Assembly: GCA_019828565.1 (NCBI GenBank)
Contig: JAHDYR010000007.1
Coordinates: 806,001-870,000 of the forward strand
DNA length: 64,000 nt
DNA from: Carpediemonas membranifera
Taxonomy: Eukaryota; Fornicata
Direction: 5' to 3'
Of this stretch, positions 1-9,217 are shown one piece after another (within the stretch, counting starts at the first letter, position 1; each line of letters starts with the position of its first letter). The position numbers and the translations under genes were made by a program. The notes under the pieces are model-generated. The model was not told the origin of the DNA, searched no databases, and saw only the letters and a list, made by a program, of their open reading frames with translations.

Positions 1-415
1 GGCACTCAATTTGCCATTTTGATGGCGATTTCAGGTCTTATGCCGCCGGCACTGTCCCCCAATATCCCCCGATTTGCACAATACTGCCCGTCTTCCACGA
101 TTTCGAAAATTGTGATCGCGCTATTTGACATCAATACTCGGACCAACGACGGTAGATCTGGCAAGTACGGTCATCAGTTGGCTGAGAATGGCGGGGGTAA
201 GGTAAGGGGGGTCGGATGCCTTGCGTCTCATCATCCGAGATCGGGATCGTGATCCACATCCGATGACAACATGTGGACCCCGCCTTCCTTGGACAAACGA
301 CGGGTGTGGCTGGTGGCCGGGATATCATTGGCATATGCGGGCAACAAGACAGGGCAGTGATGGGCCAGATCGCGCAGATTTCGACTCCATCGACTCCTGG
401 TCAAAAGACAACACG
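1..415. other. Left-edge non-coding stretch
   Basis: I see no convincing gene here. Several short reading frames overlap on both strands, but none has a recognisable domain. The stretch probably holds the 5' flank of the membrane-protein gene that begins at 416, and perhaps the flank of a gene outside the window. Confidence 0.4.
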
Positions 416-1033
416 ATGAGCCAAACAGCAGCAATATCGAACGCAGCGAACAGTGTTATGTCTCAACTGAAGAGCATTGACGCAAAGAACCTGATCTTCG
501 ACGTTCTTCCCATTTCCCTTGGCCCTACCACTTTCCAGCGCAAAACCAAGCTTCTTATCGCATGGGGCCTTCACTTCCTCATTTTCCTGGTAGCTGCGAT
601 TGTTACTATCGGTACTATCTGGATTCTCCACCTTTTAGATCAGAAGCTCTCGAACTACGTGATCCGCGGCGGCTCTTTCTTCGTTTTGGTCTGGGCCGCC
701 TTCGTCGGTGCTCATGCGTCCGCCATCTTCGTCGAGCCAATCATCTGGCGCACGTTCTTGATGCATATGATCGTCTACCTTGTCCTGATCACGCTTCTGC
801 TGAACTGGTTCATCGTGGACATGTTTGACAGCGGCATCCCCTATACAGCTATCTTCGGGGTCATTTTCTCCGCTTTGTTCTTCATCCATGCCAGTGCCGT
901 TGTTATTATCAGCATGCGGAAGTCGAAGAGGCCGCCGTCAGCACCAAGGGCGAGGGCCACGAAACAGACCGACGCAGAGACGCTGGGCGACCTCGATAGT
1001 GAGGGTGGGCGGTTCTTTAAGAGCGCTGTCTAG
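416..1033 (+). CDS. Four-TM membrane protein, unknown family
   Basis: The 205-residue protein starts at the ATG at 416; the frame stays open further upstream, but that part looks non-coding. Four hydrophobic segments are visible at about residues 48-75, 85-108, 115-138 and 145-168. They are followed by a basic, Ser/Pro-rich cytoplasmic-type tail with Lys-Arg clusters. I see no signal peptide or catalytic motif. The layout is that of a small tetraspan protein with both ends on the same side of a membrane. I do not recognise the family. The next gene begins about 480 bp downstream on the same strand. Confidence 0.7.
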   Translation: MSQTAAISNAANSVMSQLKSIDAKNLIFDVLPISLGPTTFQRKTKLLIAWGLHFLIFLVAAIVTIGTIWILHLLDQKLSNYVIRGGSFFVLVWAAFVGAHASAIFVEPIIWRTFLMHMIVYLVLITLLLNWFIVDMFDSGIPYTAIFGVIFSALFFIHASAVVIISMRKSKRPPSAPRARATKQTDAETLGDLDSEGGRFFKSAV

Positions 1034-1513
1034 ACAGGTAGCCCCAACTAACCATAAACCTCGGTTTTTATCGGAATTCCGACTTCGGGGTGGTCAGAAA
1101 GTGCGCGCGAGCAGGAGGCTGTGGCGTCTTTGAACCAAGCATCACACTCTGACCCCTCTTAGACTTACTACCATGTGGACTGACGTGTGTATAGTGTCAC
1201 TCTGTCACAATCTCAGCAAATGGCCGAAGTCGGGATCAGTTGAAATGTTGTATGGGCTCGGCTTGATCATGTCTCTCTCAGACTCTAATCTAGCTTCAGC
1301 TTCTCGATCTCGACTGGTTTAGTCCGATTTGCTGAGATCTAGGTCAACCTTTGCCGATATCTTGGTAATCTAGCCGAATTATCCTATCAAACTGGTCAGA
1401 CTCGCCGATCAAAGCAGGCGGGGGCACACGGTCCGGCCTGCCATGGTTTCCAGGGTGCTAACAGATTCGGCCGGATCTGTCCGCAGAACCGCGTGAAAAA
1501 ATTCGATGCGTGC
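1034..1513. other. Intergenic region
   Basis: About 480 bp lie between two genes on the same strand. It is more AT-rich than the coding DNA and carries several CAGACTC/GATCTAG-like words, but I see no coding, RNA gene or clear repeat. Confidence 0.4.
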
Positions 1514-2941
1514 ATGACGTCCCCGGCGAAAAGCTGTAATCTGGCGACCCCGATGGGAAACAACGAGCGCCAACTGATAGATAGCTTAAGGCCAGGCGAT
1601 GTGTTCGATGATCGATTCATTGTGAAGCGCATTTTGGGCAGATCAGCAGTTGGCTCCGTTTTCTACTGTCAAGACATCCAGAACTCACAAAAACCCGTCG
1701 CTGTGAAGGCGGGATGCTCACGATTGTCCGCTATCCTTGCTCAAAACGAGGCTAAGATACTTATTCACGCTTTTTCGCACGACGTTAAGCGCGTTCCACG
1801 ACTAATCACCTGCAAACAGGAGGCCACATGCTCCTACATCGTCCAAAAGCTCCTAGGGAAGAACCTCCTCGCGGAATTGAAGGGGTCGGATGGTGGCTCG
1901 CACGTCACCCTCAAGCACTCGATCAAGATCGTACTGAGCATGAGCACATGTCTGCGGGACATTCACAGGGCGGGCATAGTACACAGAAACATCAAGGCTG
2001 GCAACTTCGCGTTCGGTAGGCAGTCGAGTCAACTTTACGTCATCGACTTCGGCATTGCCCGGTTGTTCATGGCAGAAGACGGCACGGTCATTCCAGCACG
2101 GAAGAACCCGGGCTTCAGAGGCAGCGTCCAGTACGCCAGCATCAACGCCCACCTCAACCAGGAGCTCAGCCCCAGGGACGACTACTGGTCAATGGTGTTC
2201 TCCGTGCTTGAATTACTCAACGGGTCGTTGCCCTGGACTGGGGTGAGCGACAAGCAGACGGTGCTCAGGATGAAGGAGGCCATGGTCAGTGGGAAAAGCC
2301 TGCCGACTATTTTCCCGGCATTCATCGGCGAGCTCATCGATTTACTCAAAACAGTGCGCTACGGCGAACTGGTAGACCATTCCATAGTCAAGCGGATCCT
2401 GCGGGACGCCATGCGGGCCCCCGACATTGTGACTGACTCGCACGGCGACTCTGCCTTCCCTGACACGGCGGAGTTCGAGTCGTATAGTAGACTCACGCCA
2501 GACGCGTTGATGAGCCAGGAGGACGAGATCAAGGAGAACCTCGACAGCAATAAGTCGACCAGCAGCATTTTTGACTCGGACGCAGTTTTCGGCCCGAATT
2601 CGAACGAAGGCGAGACAAGGCCGAGGAGCGTGTTCACGAGCGACTGCGAAGACGCCAGCATATGCTTCCACCCCAAGCCATCGACACCGGGCAGTCTCTC
2701 GCTCCCGCCGCCCGAGGTGGGTCGGGTTGTCGGCGCCCACCGTAACCTCGACGCCGTGGGCACCTTGATGGAGCGGGAGAACGTCGATGTGGACGGCATT
2801 CACGCGCCGTACTGCTCGCGGGCGGATGCGGAGCTGGGCGACAGTGAGGAGCCGTCGGATTCTATCGTGCGCAGGATCGTGAGAGTTGTTGCGATTTTCC
2901 TGAATGCAGTGTCACGAATAGTGTTCCCGGCAGTGGAGTAG
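1514..2941 (+). CDS. CK1/TTBK-like kinase, probable pseudokinase
   Basis: The 475-residue protein has an N-terminal kinase domain of the CK1 / tau-tubulin kinase group at about residues 28-300. Family landmarks are the VAVK lysine (K65), the D178-F179-G180 motif, and the segment GSVQYASINAHLN followed by DDYWSM, which matches the CK1/TTBK activation segment and start of helix F. The catalytic loop reads V-H-R-N-I-K, so the usual HRD aspartate is Asn159. The glycine loop is also degenerate (GRSAVGS). Loss of the catalytic base predicts little or no phosphotransfer, so a scaffold or regulatory role is likely. The C-terminal part is acidic and disordered, ending in an amphipathic, hydrophobic tail. 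An upstream in-frame GTG was rejected in favour of the ATG at 1514. Confidence 0.82.
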   Translation: MTSPAKSCNLATPMGNNERQLIDSLRPGDVFDDRFIVKRILGRSAVGSVFYCQDIQNSQKPVAVKAGCSRLSAILAQNEAKILIHAFSHDVKRVPRLITCKQEATCSYIVQKLLGKNLLAELKGSDGGSHVTLKHSIKIVLSMSTCLRDIHRAGIVHRNIKAGNFAFGRQSSQLYVIDFGIARLFMAEDGTVIPARKNPGFRGSVQYASINAHLNQELSPRDDYWSMVFSVLELLNGSLPWTGVSDKQTVLRMKEAMVSGKSLPTIFPAFIGELIDLLKTVRYGELVDHSIVKRILRDAMRAPDIVTDSHGDSAFPDTAEFESYSRLTPDALMSQEDEIKENLDSNKSTSSIFDSDAVFGPNSNEGETRPRSVFTSDCEDASICFHPKPSTPGSLSLPPPEVGRVVGAHRNLDAVGTLMERENVDVDGIHAPYCSRADAELGDSEEPSDSIVRRIVRVVAIFLNAVSRIVFPAVE

Positions 2942-3119
2942 TCCATTCTTGCAGCTTAGTGTATTTTATTCACCCGATAAAGGGTTCAAGAGCGCTTTTT
3001 GACACAAGAGATTTGCAGTCGTGGCATTGCTGACAGCATGGAATCAAATGGGACGTAGCTGCAGATCACGGCCACCCTTCTCTTGTTTGGTTTGGTTACA
3101 TTTACGTGTTGCACGGGTC

Positions 3120-4100
3120 TTAAATTCCCAGCCCAGTCTTAAACTTCTCGACGTCGTCCTTAATCGACTCCAGGGCCACCTTGAACCGATTAGCCGCCAT
3201 GACTGCCATAACACCAGCCCTGAACTTGCGTCTGGCGTTGTACTTCTTGAGCTCTGACAGTGTTGACTCGAGGTGCAGGCTAGGCAGCTCCTCGCTGAGC
3301 CATGGGTGGTTCATGATGCCGGCGATGTCCAGACGGTCTTTGGGGTTGACCACGAGGATCTTCTTGATCAGATCCTTGGCGTCGTCGGAGATGCAGTCCC
3401 AGTGAGGGGAGGGCATGGAGTAGTCGCCGCGCATGATCTTCTTAAAGAGCGCGCTCATGTCCTGGTCGTAGAAGGGAGGGAAGCCGACCAGGAGGATGTA
3501 GAGGATCACACCGAGGGCCCAGATGTCGACCTCCTTGCCGTAGCCGTGATGCGCAAGGACCTCGGGGGCTACATAGCCGGGCGTGCCGGCGCAAGTGAAG
3601 AGAGTTTCGCCGTCGTCGACGACAATAGAGAGGCCGAAGTCAGCGAGCTTGACGTCTACGTTGGACTCCTCGGCGACGAGGAGATTTTCAGGCTTCAAGT
3701 CGCGATGAACAATGCTCCGTTCGTGCAGGTACCCGATGGCGTCAGCGAGGTTGTAGAAAAGGCCACGGGCATCAGCTTCGGAGTACTTGCCGAGCTTCAC
3801 GATTCTGTCGAACAATTCGCCGCCCTTGACGAGTTCCATGACGAGGTAAACTTTGGACTTCGATTCAAACAACTCGTGAAGACGGATGATGTTGCGGTGT
3901 TGGCAAGCCTTAAGACACGAGACCTCGTTGCGAAGAGCAGCTGTATCTTTGCACTTCCGCTTGTCGATAACCTTGATCGCCACGTCTTGGTCGTCAGCAA
4001 CACGTGTGGCGAGGTTAACAATGGCAAAAGTGCCCTTGCCGAGCTCCTTTTGCACCTTGTAGTAGTCGTGTATTGTCTTCTTCTTGCGGGGTTCTGCCAT
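3120..4100 (-). CDS. Calcium/calmodulin-dependent protein kinase (CaMK) like
   Basis: The 326-residue Ser/Thr kinase has all the catalytic features: glycine loop GKGTFAIVN, VAIK lysine, HRDLKPENLL catalytic loop, DFG, and a GTPGYVAPEV activation segment end. The domain covers about residues 14-270. The C-terminal 50 residues are basic and amphipathic (KKYNARRKFRAG followed by hydrophobics), as in the autoinhibitory / calmodulin-binding segment of CaMKI and CaMKII. No EF-hands are present, so it is not a plant-type CDPK. It lies tail-to-tail with the pseudokinase gene, about 180 bp away. Activation by Ca2+/calmodulin is inferred from the family. Confidence 0.88.
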   Translation of the reverse strand: MAEPRKKKTIHDYYKVQKELGKGTFAIVNLATRVADDQDVAIKVIDKRKCKDTAALRNEVSCLKACQHRNIIRLHELFESKSKVYLVMELVKGGELFDRIVKLGKYSEADARGLFYNLADAIGYLHERSIVHRDLKPENLLVAEESNVDVKLADFGLSIVVDDGETLFTCAGTPGYVAPEVLAHHGYGKEVDIWALGVILYILLVGFPPFYDQDMSALFKKIMRGDYSMPSPHWDCISDDAKDLIKKILVVNPKDRLDIAGIMNHPWLSEELPSLHLESTLSELKKYNARRKFRAGVMAVMAANRFKVALESIKDDVEKFKTGLGI

Positions 4101-4379
4101 TTGCGATTTAAGCTCGATTGGTTCTGGATGACTTTGGCGACTCCGCCCAATCTGCAGATTATTTCAGGCCATGTCTCGAAAAAGGCTCTTACATCAGCCT
4201 GCGCTGAAAATAGACAAGCACTAAACACATAATGCGACTTTGTGGAGCATTTTTATCGGACTCAGACGGAGGGCGCCGTGGTCAGGCAAGAGAACATACC
4301 TGCGAGGGTCTACCCGAGACAGCGACGAGGCTCTACCCGCTGTAGACAACAAGAAAACGGGCTCAATAAGCGCGGATTC

Positions 4380-4799
4380 CTAGGAATCGAGGGCGTTACT
4401 GTGCGCATCAAGCATTTTCGACACACAGTTCTGAATGGCGGCCAGGCGACGCTGGAAAATGTCTGAAATCTTCGGCGCTGGATACACCGTGCCATCGAAG
4501 CAATAGAAGACGTTGTTGAGGAGCCGCGGCTTCTCACTGTCGGTGTACGGCGGGTCACGGTACTCGTAGATGAGAAAGAGCATTGGATGAGGCGATTCAA
4601 ACTCGTAGTAGGTACCGCGTAGACCATGTGCAGCTTCCTGATACTTGTCTATCGGGATCTTCTGAGTCAAGAGCTGCTGTGTGATGCTTTGCTTGTCAAA
4701 GAAGGGAGAAAGAGAGAAATAGTCGATAATATTGATCATACCAAGGCCGAAATTGGTTGTAATGAACTCATTATCTCTCCAACTATCCTCGCCAGCCAT
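4380..4799 (-). CDS. MED6: Mediator complex subunit 6 (MED6)-like
   Basis: From the ATG at 4799 the protein is 139 residues. It shows the MED6 pattern: an N-terminal SW-x-D-x-(E)F-I segment followed by N-V/I-(I/L)-DYFSLSPFFD, then a Gly/Tyr turn (GTYYEFES), the strand MLFLIYEYR, and the stretch from VFYCFDGTVYPAP to DIFQRRL and the final helix. In Mediator, MED6 sits in the head module and supports RNA polymerase II transcription. The reading frame stays open for about 110 codons upstream, but that part is low-complexity and non-conserved. The gene is divergent from the one at 4966 across 166 bp. It is shorter than animal and yeast MED6, matching just the conserved core. Confidence 0.72.
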   Translation of the reverse strand: MAGEDSWRDNEFITTNFGLGMINIIDYFSLSPFFDKQSITQQLLTQKIPIDKYQEAAHGLRGTYYEFESPHPMLFLIYEYRDPPYTDSEKPRLLNNVFYCFDGTVYPAPKISDIFQRRLAAIQNCVSKMLDAHSNALDS

Positions 4800-4965
4800 A
4801 TTCGTCCCCTGACCAGCAATGCAACTTGTTGAGGTCGAGAGCTGAAAAGAATGGCGATATCCAGCCTTGAGCGTGGGCGGAAGTGCCGCCCGAGGCTGAC
4901 CGGTCGGCTTTGGTTGAATTGATTTGCCAGCTTTGACCAAAATTTCGGAACACCAGCAACATTCA

Positions 4966-5475
4966 ATGGCTGAACAAGCAACTCGCAAACCAGCAACGCC
5001 TAGAAGCCCGCGCAAGACACAATCATCTATGGGCCGTGCGAACCGCACTCTAGAGCCCGCACCGGTGGCTAACAAAGATCTTACGGGCACAATGACCGTG
5101 AAACGCCAAGGCGGAGAAATCAAGGTATACACAAAGAACAAAGTGAAGCCAATCCAGTCTTCCCGGCCAAAGACAGCGCAGTCTACGTATCAGCGAGACT
5201 TCCGCGACCTTTCGATCACCACTGGCAAGAAACCCCTAGTCCCATATGAGCCCAACTCCCACCGCAACGTCATCCAGCCCCCGGACTTCCGCCCCCCGTC
5301 CCGCAACATCAGCCAGATCCAGCTCGGTGACCCCAACCATCCTATGAGTGCTGCGGCCACGTTCGCGACCACGAACAGCCGCAGTTTTGCGAGCATAAAG
5401 GGACTGCCCGTGGGTTACAACAACCCCGGCGTATCATCCCGGATGGCGCAATGGATGCACAAACCGCGGGACTAA
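4966..5475 (+). CDS. Small basic protein, possibly microtubule/axoneme associated
   Basis: The 169-residue protein is rich in Ser, Arg, Pro and Asn with no hydrophobic segment. Repeated short motifs of the type S-x-Y-Q-R-D-F and P-P-D-F-R-P-P-S-R recall the extended proteins that bind along ciliary microtubules, but I cannot name a family. The N-terminal 50 residues are lysine/arginine rich. The ATG at 4966 is preferred to an upstream in-frame TTG. The axonemal suggestion is weak inference from composition. Confidence 0.6.
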   Translation: MAEQATRKPATPRSPRKTQSSMGRANRTLEPAPVANKDLTGTMTVKRQGGEIKVYTKNKVKPIQSSRPKTAQSTYQRDFRDLSITTGKKPLVPYEPNSHRNVIQPPDFRPPSRNISQIQLGDPNHPMSAAATFATTNSRSFASIKGLPVGYNNPGVSSRMAQWMHKPRD

Positions 5476-5746
5476 GCGGGCCGGCCGAACATCACCATAA
5501 AGAGTAGCATTATCGCCATTTGGGAGGGGCAGGCATGATAGTCGTACCGTCTCGTTTTCGAGCTACCGACCTCGCTCTCTTTGGACCTCATGTCCTTGGC
5601 ATTGGTGGATCCACTGGACGGGTCGGCTCGGCGTCTAATAAATAGAGACGCCCGCATTCGCCTGGCGTGACGCCGCGAGCAACGCTAGCCAGTCCAGTTG
5701 TCGGACGAATGGAGTCGACTCCGACCACGACGAGGTCATACCGGTA

Positions 5747-6496
5747 ATGACAAAGGTTGCGATCGTTACTGGCGGATCTTCAGGAATTGGACTTGCAATA
5801 TGCAAAGTGTTTCTGAAAGACGGCGATTTTGAAGTCTACAACCTTGATGTCCGCCCTTTTGTCGAGAACATTGGCTCCAAGGCCCATTATATCCAGTGCG
5901 ACGTCACCAGCTTCAATAGCGTCCACGAGGCAGTCGAAGCTGTGCGCATATCCACTAATCAGCGCATAGATGTTCTTGTATCCAACGCTGGCATCCATTA
6001 CAGCGCCATTCTCACCGAGACCCCCGAGGCAGTGTTCGATCGTGTCATGGCGATCAACGTGAAGGGTGCCTACGCCGTGTCACACGCTGTGTTGCCCACT
6101 ATGGTCGCCGCCAGGTCCGGGGTCGTCGTGTTCGTCGGCTCAGACCAGTGCTTCGTTGGAAAGCCGGGTCAGTTTGCCTACAACATGAGCAAGGCCGCCC
6201 TCGCCTCAATCACTCGCACCACGGCGCTGGATTACGCCCAGTACGGCATCCGGGCCAACGCGGTGTGCCCCGGCACGATCGACACTCCCTTGTTCAGGAA
6301 GGCCGTTGACGGATACATCGAGCGAACTGGCGTTGGAAGGGAGCGGGCATACAAGGAGGAGGACGAGTGCCAGCCTCTGGGTCGCGTCGGGAGGCCCGAG
6401 GAGGTGGCTGATTTCGTCTTCTTCCTCGCGAGTGAGAAGGCTGGCTTCATCACCGGCAGCCTCCATCCCATTGACGGAGGCTACACCGCACAATAA
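5747..6496 (+). CDS. Short-chain dehydrogenase/reductase (SDR)
   Basis: The 249-residue classical SDR has an N-terminal Rossmann motif T-G-G-S-S-G-I-G (residues 9-16), D-V at the end of strand 4, N-A-G, and the catalytic Y-N-M-S-K (Y-x3-K). It also has the C-terminal I-D-G-G-Y typical of the FabG-like group. It should use NAD(P)H to oxidise or reduce a hydroxyl/keto group. The substrate cannot be read from the sequence. Length matches the family (about 250). The sequence looks like bacterial SDRs, so acquisition by lateral transfer is plausible. It has no intron and ends about 50 bp before the 3' end of the convergent OST-HTH gene. Confidence 0.9.
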   Translation: MTKVAIVTGGSSGIGLAICKVFLKDGDFEVYNLDVRPFVENIGSKAHYIQCDVTSFNSVHEAVEAVRISTNQRIDVLVSNAGIHYSAILTETPEAVFDRVMAINVKGAYAVSHAVLPTMVAARSGVVVFVGSDQCFVGKPGQFAYNMSKAALASITRTTALDYAQYGIRANAVCPGTIDTPLFRKAVDGYIERTGVGRERAYKEEDECQPLGRVGRPEEVADFVFFLASEKAGFITGSLHPIDGGYTAQ

Positions 6497-6543
6497 ACAT
6501 TTACAAAACGACTCAGAAAACAGTTTATTAAGTCGGTCCGAGC

Positions 6544-8874
6544 TTACTCACGCCGGGGTCCCGTGATGGAATATCCAGCCCGGTGGAAAAGAACAAGGGC
6601 CAGCCCGATAAGAGCAAAGGCGAGTGTCGTGGGTGACTGTCCGAGGAGGATGCCGGCACCGACAGCGAGCAGGACCTTGGCGAGCATGACGTTGTCGGTC
6701 TGGCCGTTGGACGATATGAGGGAGGTCATGGTGGCTGCGACGGTGTTGATGAGGCCAGTCGCCTGAGGCACGGCGGCAACGGCAGAGGAAACAAGTTGGG
6801 CTGCGTCGGCAAGGGGGGCGGGGGCGGGCTGGGCGGCAGGGGTGAGGGCCGGGGGCTGGGCCACGACGGGGGCCGGGGCAGGTTCCTGGAATGGCGCTGG
6901 GAGCGGGGCGGGCACGGGCGCTGGGGCGTGTACCGGTGCCGGGGCAGGCGTCGCGGCGGGGGCCGGCTTGGGCTCGACCTTAGGCTGCTTCACGGGCTTC
7001 TTCTCCTTGACGAAGTTCTTCTTGAGCTTAATGTAGTGGACCTTCCTCGTGGCGCTGGGCAGCAAGACCTTGACGATGCCCTCGTCCTGGGCGGCCTCGC
7101 ACAACTTGAGCAGCTTGTACCCCTCGATCTGTCTCACCCTCGGGGCGAACTGGTTGAAGCACGGGGCCAGGGCGGCGAGGGGGACAGCGCAGCCAGGGGA
7201 GTCCGCGGTGTCGTTGATGGACCGCACGAGAGCGGGGAAGAAGGGCCGCACCTGCGTGGCGAAGTGGGCGTCCGCGGAGACCGGTGCGGGGGCCGGCTTG
7301 GCGGTCTCGACCGGCGCCGGCGCCTGAAGTGGGGCGGGGGTGGGCTCGGCGGGCTCACGCACCGGCTCGGGCTCGGGGGCCTTCTTGGGCTCCTCGTGCA
7401 CCTCTACCACAGGCTCCTCGGGCTGCTGCTCCTCCTCCTCGGCCTCGGCTTGCACCTCCTCCGTCTCCCGCTCGACCTCCTCCTCCTGCTCGGCCACTAC
7501 ATCCTCGTCCTTGGCGAGCAGGGTCACCGTGTCCTCGGTCAGGGCGATGAGACCCCTCTCCTGTGCCGCATCGAGGAACAGGCTGAAGCTCTTGTAGTTG
7601 GCGCCCAACACGGACTTGCTGAAGTTCCTGTAGTCGCGCTTCATCACTGACTTGAGCTCGCACAACTGGATGGGCATGCCGGGCTCCGCGATGTGGCGCA
7701 GGATCACCTCGAATGCCGTGAAGGGGTCCGCGTGGGTCGCGGCCGTGGACAGCTCCTTCTCGGCGGCCTCCTCGTCCTCGGTCTCGATGACTACCTCATC
7801 CTCCTCGGGCGTCTCGGCGACTGGGGCCGGCTGGGGAGCAGGAGCGGGGGCAGGTACAGGAGCGGGGGCAGGGGTAGGCTGCTCCTGGCCCTGGGCCGCG
7901 GGCTGGGGGACCTTGGGGGCGGTGTAGGGTGTGGCGGGCAGTGCCAGGAGCTCCCGGCCGACCTGCTCGGGCCCGTCTTCCTCGGTGCCCTCCCTCAGGA
8001 CCATGAGGCCCGCCTCACACGCCTCAAGGATGATGTCCTTGCGGCGCTGGAGGCCAAGGAGGTCGAGGGTCTGTCTGACGTCCTTCCATGCCCGGATGCG
8101 GTTGGACAGGTCGCTGAGGGGGTATGCCTTGGTGCAGGTAGACTCGAGGGCAGTCTTGAGCTCGCCCAGAAGCTTCTGGTGCACGTCCCGACGGAGCTGG
8201 GCGAGCCCCTCGTCGTCATACACAGTGCAGCACGGCTCGGCCGACGTCGGCTGGACAGCAGCGTCCGCAGACGGAGCAGTGGCCATGGGCATGACAGGAT
8301 TGTCCTTGGAGCAGAGGCAGATCTGGCTCCTGTTCGTTGACACGTCGATGACGTTCATCGCCTTCGCGGTGTCAATAAAGTTATTGAAAGTGCGGAAGAG
8401 CGGTTGAATTTGATGCACAAGCCCTGCATCCTTCACTAGGCGTGTGGCGTCTGCGAATGTTATCCATTTGTTGCCAGAGCTGTCGCTTTGGCCCAGTCCA
8501 TCCTTCAGAGCATTCTCCACAACAGAAACGAACCTTGCGAAAACGGAATCCTCGACAACAGCAGCAGCGGGACTCAGTACGGCCTGGGGCACCAGAGCCC
8601 GGCATTCGATCCATTGCCCGCGAGGATCTCCAGTAATGAAGTCGTGATCGATGGCTGCGTTGATGTATTGGTCGTGAGAAGTGACCTTGGGAGACAGATT
8701 GAAAGATGAAGAGAGGAGCTTTGCTATAACTGTCATTCGGGGAATGCGGTTGTCTTTGAATGGGCCTTCACGGTTGTACAGCTCACGGATGCACTTCATG
8801 AGCGGAATAAAGTCCCTCTCTTCCCACTGAACGTCTTCTTCGGTTGTGTCCGTGCGATTCATGTAGCGTTCCAT
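6544..8874 (-). CDS. Multi-OST-HTH (LOTUS-like) protein with C-terminal membrane anchor
   Basis: The 776-residue protein starts at the ATG at 8874. It appears to hold four or five winged-helix units resembling OST-HTH/LOTUS domains, at about residues 18-90, 108-190, 220-300, 385-455 and 565-650. Each starts with hydrophobic helices of the FxxFVxVVENAL or FxAFEVILRHI type and ends in a GLI/GLV-x-L strand. Long Pro-Ala and Glu-rich linkers separate them. The last 50 residues form two hydrophobic segments (LAKVLLAVGAGILLG and ALIGLALVLF), a hairpin or tail anchor. LOTUS domains bind RNA, G-quadruplexes or Vasa-type helicases in known proteins. An anchored array suggests tethering of RNA or RNP to a membrane, which is inference. 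The repeat assignment is by eye. Confidence 0.6.
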   Translation of the reverse strand: MERYMNRTDTTEEDVQWEERDFIPLMKCIRELYNREGPFKDNRIPRMTVIAKLLSSSFNLSPKVTSHDQYINAAIDHDFITGDPRGQWIECRALVPQAVLSPAAAVVEDSVFARFVSVVENALKDGLGQSDSSGNKWITFADATRLVKDAGLVHQIQPLFRTFNNFIDTAKAMNVIDVSTNRSQICLCSKDNPVMPMATAPSADAAVQPTSAEPCCTVYDDEGLAQLRRDVHQKLLGELKTALESTCTKAYPLSDLSNRIRAWKDVRQTLDLLGLQRRKDIILEACEAGLMVLREGTEEDGPEQVGRELLALPATPYTAPKVPQPAAQGQEQPTPAPAPVPAPAPAPQPAPVAETPEEDEVVIETEDEEAAEKELSTAATHADPFTAFEVILRHIAEPGMPIQLCELKSVMKRDYRNFSKSVLGANYKSFSLFLDAAQERGLIALTEDTVTLLAKDEDVVAEQEEEVERETEEVQAEAEEEEQQPEEPVVEVHEEPKKAPEPEPVREPAEPTPAPLQAPAPVETAKPAPAPVSADAHFATQVRPFFPALVRSINDTADSPGCAVPLAALAPCFNQFAPRVRQIEGYKLLKLCEAAQDEGIVKVLLPSATRKVHYIKLKKNFVKEKKPVKQPKVEPKPAPAATPAPAPVHAPAPVPAPLPAPFQEPAPAPVVAQPPALTPAAQPAPAPLADAAQLVSSAVAAVPQATGLINTVAATMTSLISSNGQTDNVMLAKVLLAVGAGILLGQSPTTLAFALIGLALVLFHRAGYSITGPRRE

Positions 8875-9217
8875 TTCTTTCGTCTTTTCGCGTGTCGTGT
8901 TGCGCGTGATCAATCAGATGATCAGATGTCAGGCGTGAGAATCGATCTGCTGTGAAATGAGATTGATCCAGTGGTAAGATCGTGTCTAAGCCTGATCGGA
9001 TCTCGAGCGGTGGCCGGACTTGCCTTGCCTTCTCTGGACAGACTGCTCAGTTCTTCAAGCTCGCTCGTCGGGAAAGGAACAAAGGCCACACTTTAGAACC
9101 AGCTGACCCGTGATGCTGCGCCTAGCCAGGCCTTCTTGCCCGGTATACTTGTCACGTAAATGACGTAAACCGAGTGCATTGCGATCGAAGGTCGTTGGAC
9201 AGCTCAATTCCTGAAGA
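8875..9217. promoter_or_regulatory. Divergent intergenic region
   Basis: This 343 bp gap separates the divergently transcribed OST-HTH and helicase genes and must hold both promoters. It contains GATC-rich words and a short ACGTAAATGACGTAAAC direct repeat near 9155-9172. I recognise no known core element. Confidence 0.35.

Noticed and set aside
8875-8913. Non-ATG N-terminal extensions (also at 25287, 40199, 36485, 15532, 17095, 29307)
   Set aside because: These begin with TTG or GTG and add unconserved residues. In a eukaryotic genome the first good ATG in the conserved frame was preferred.
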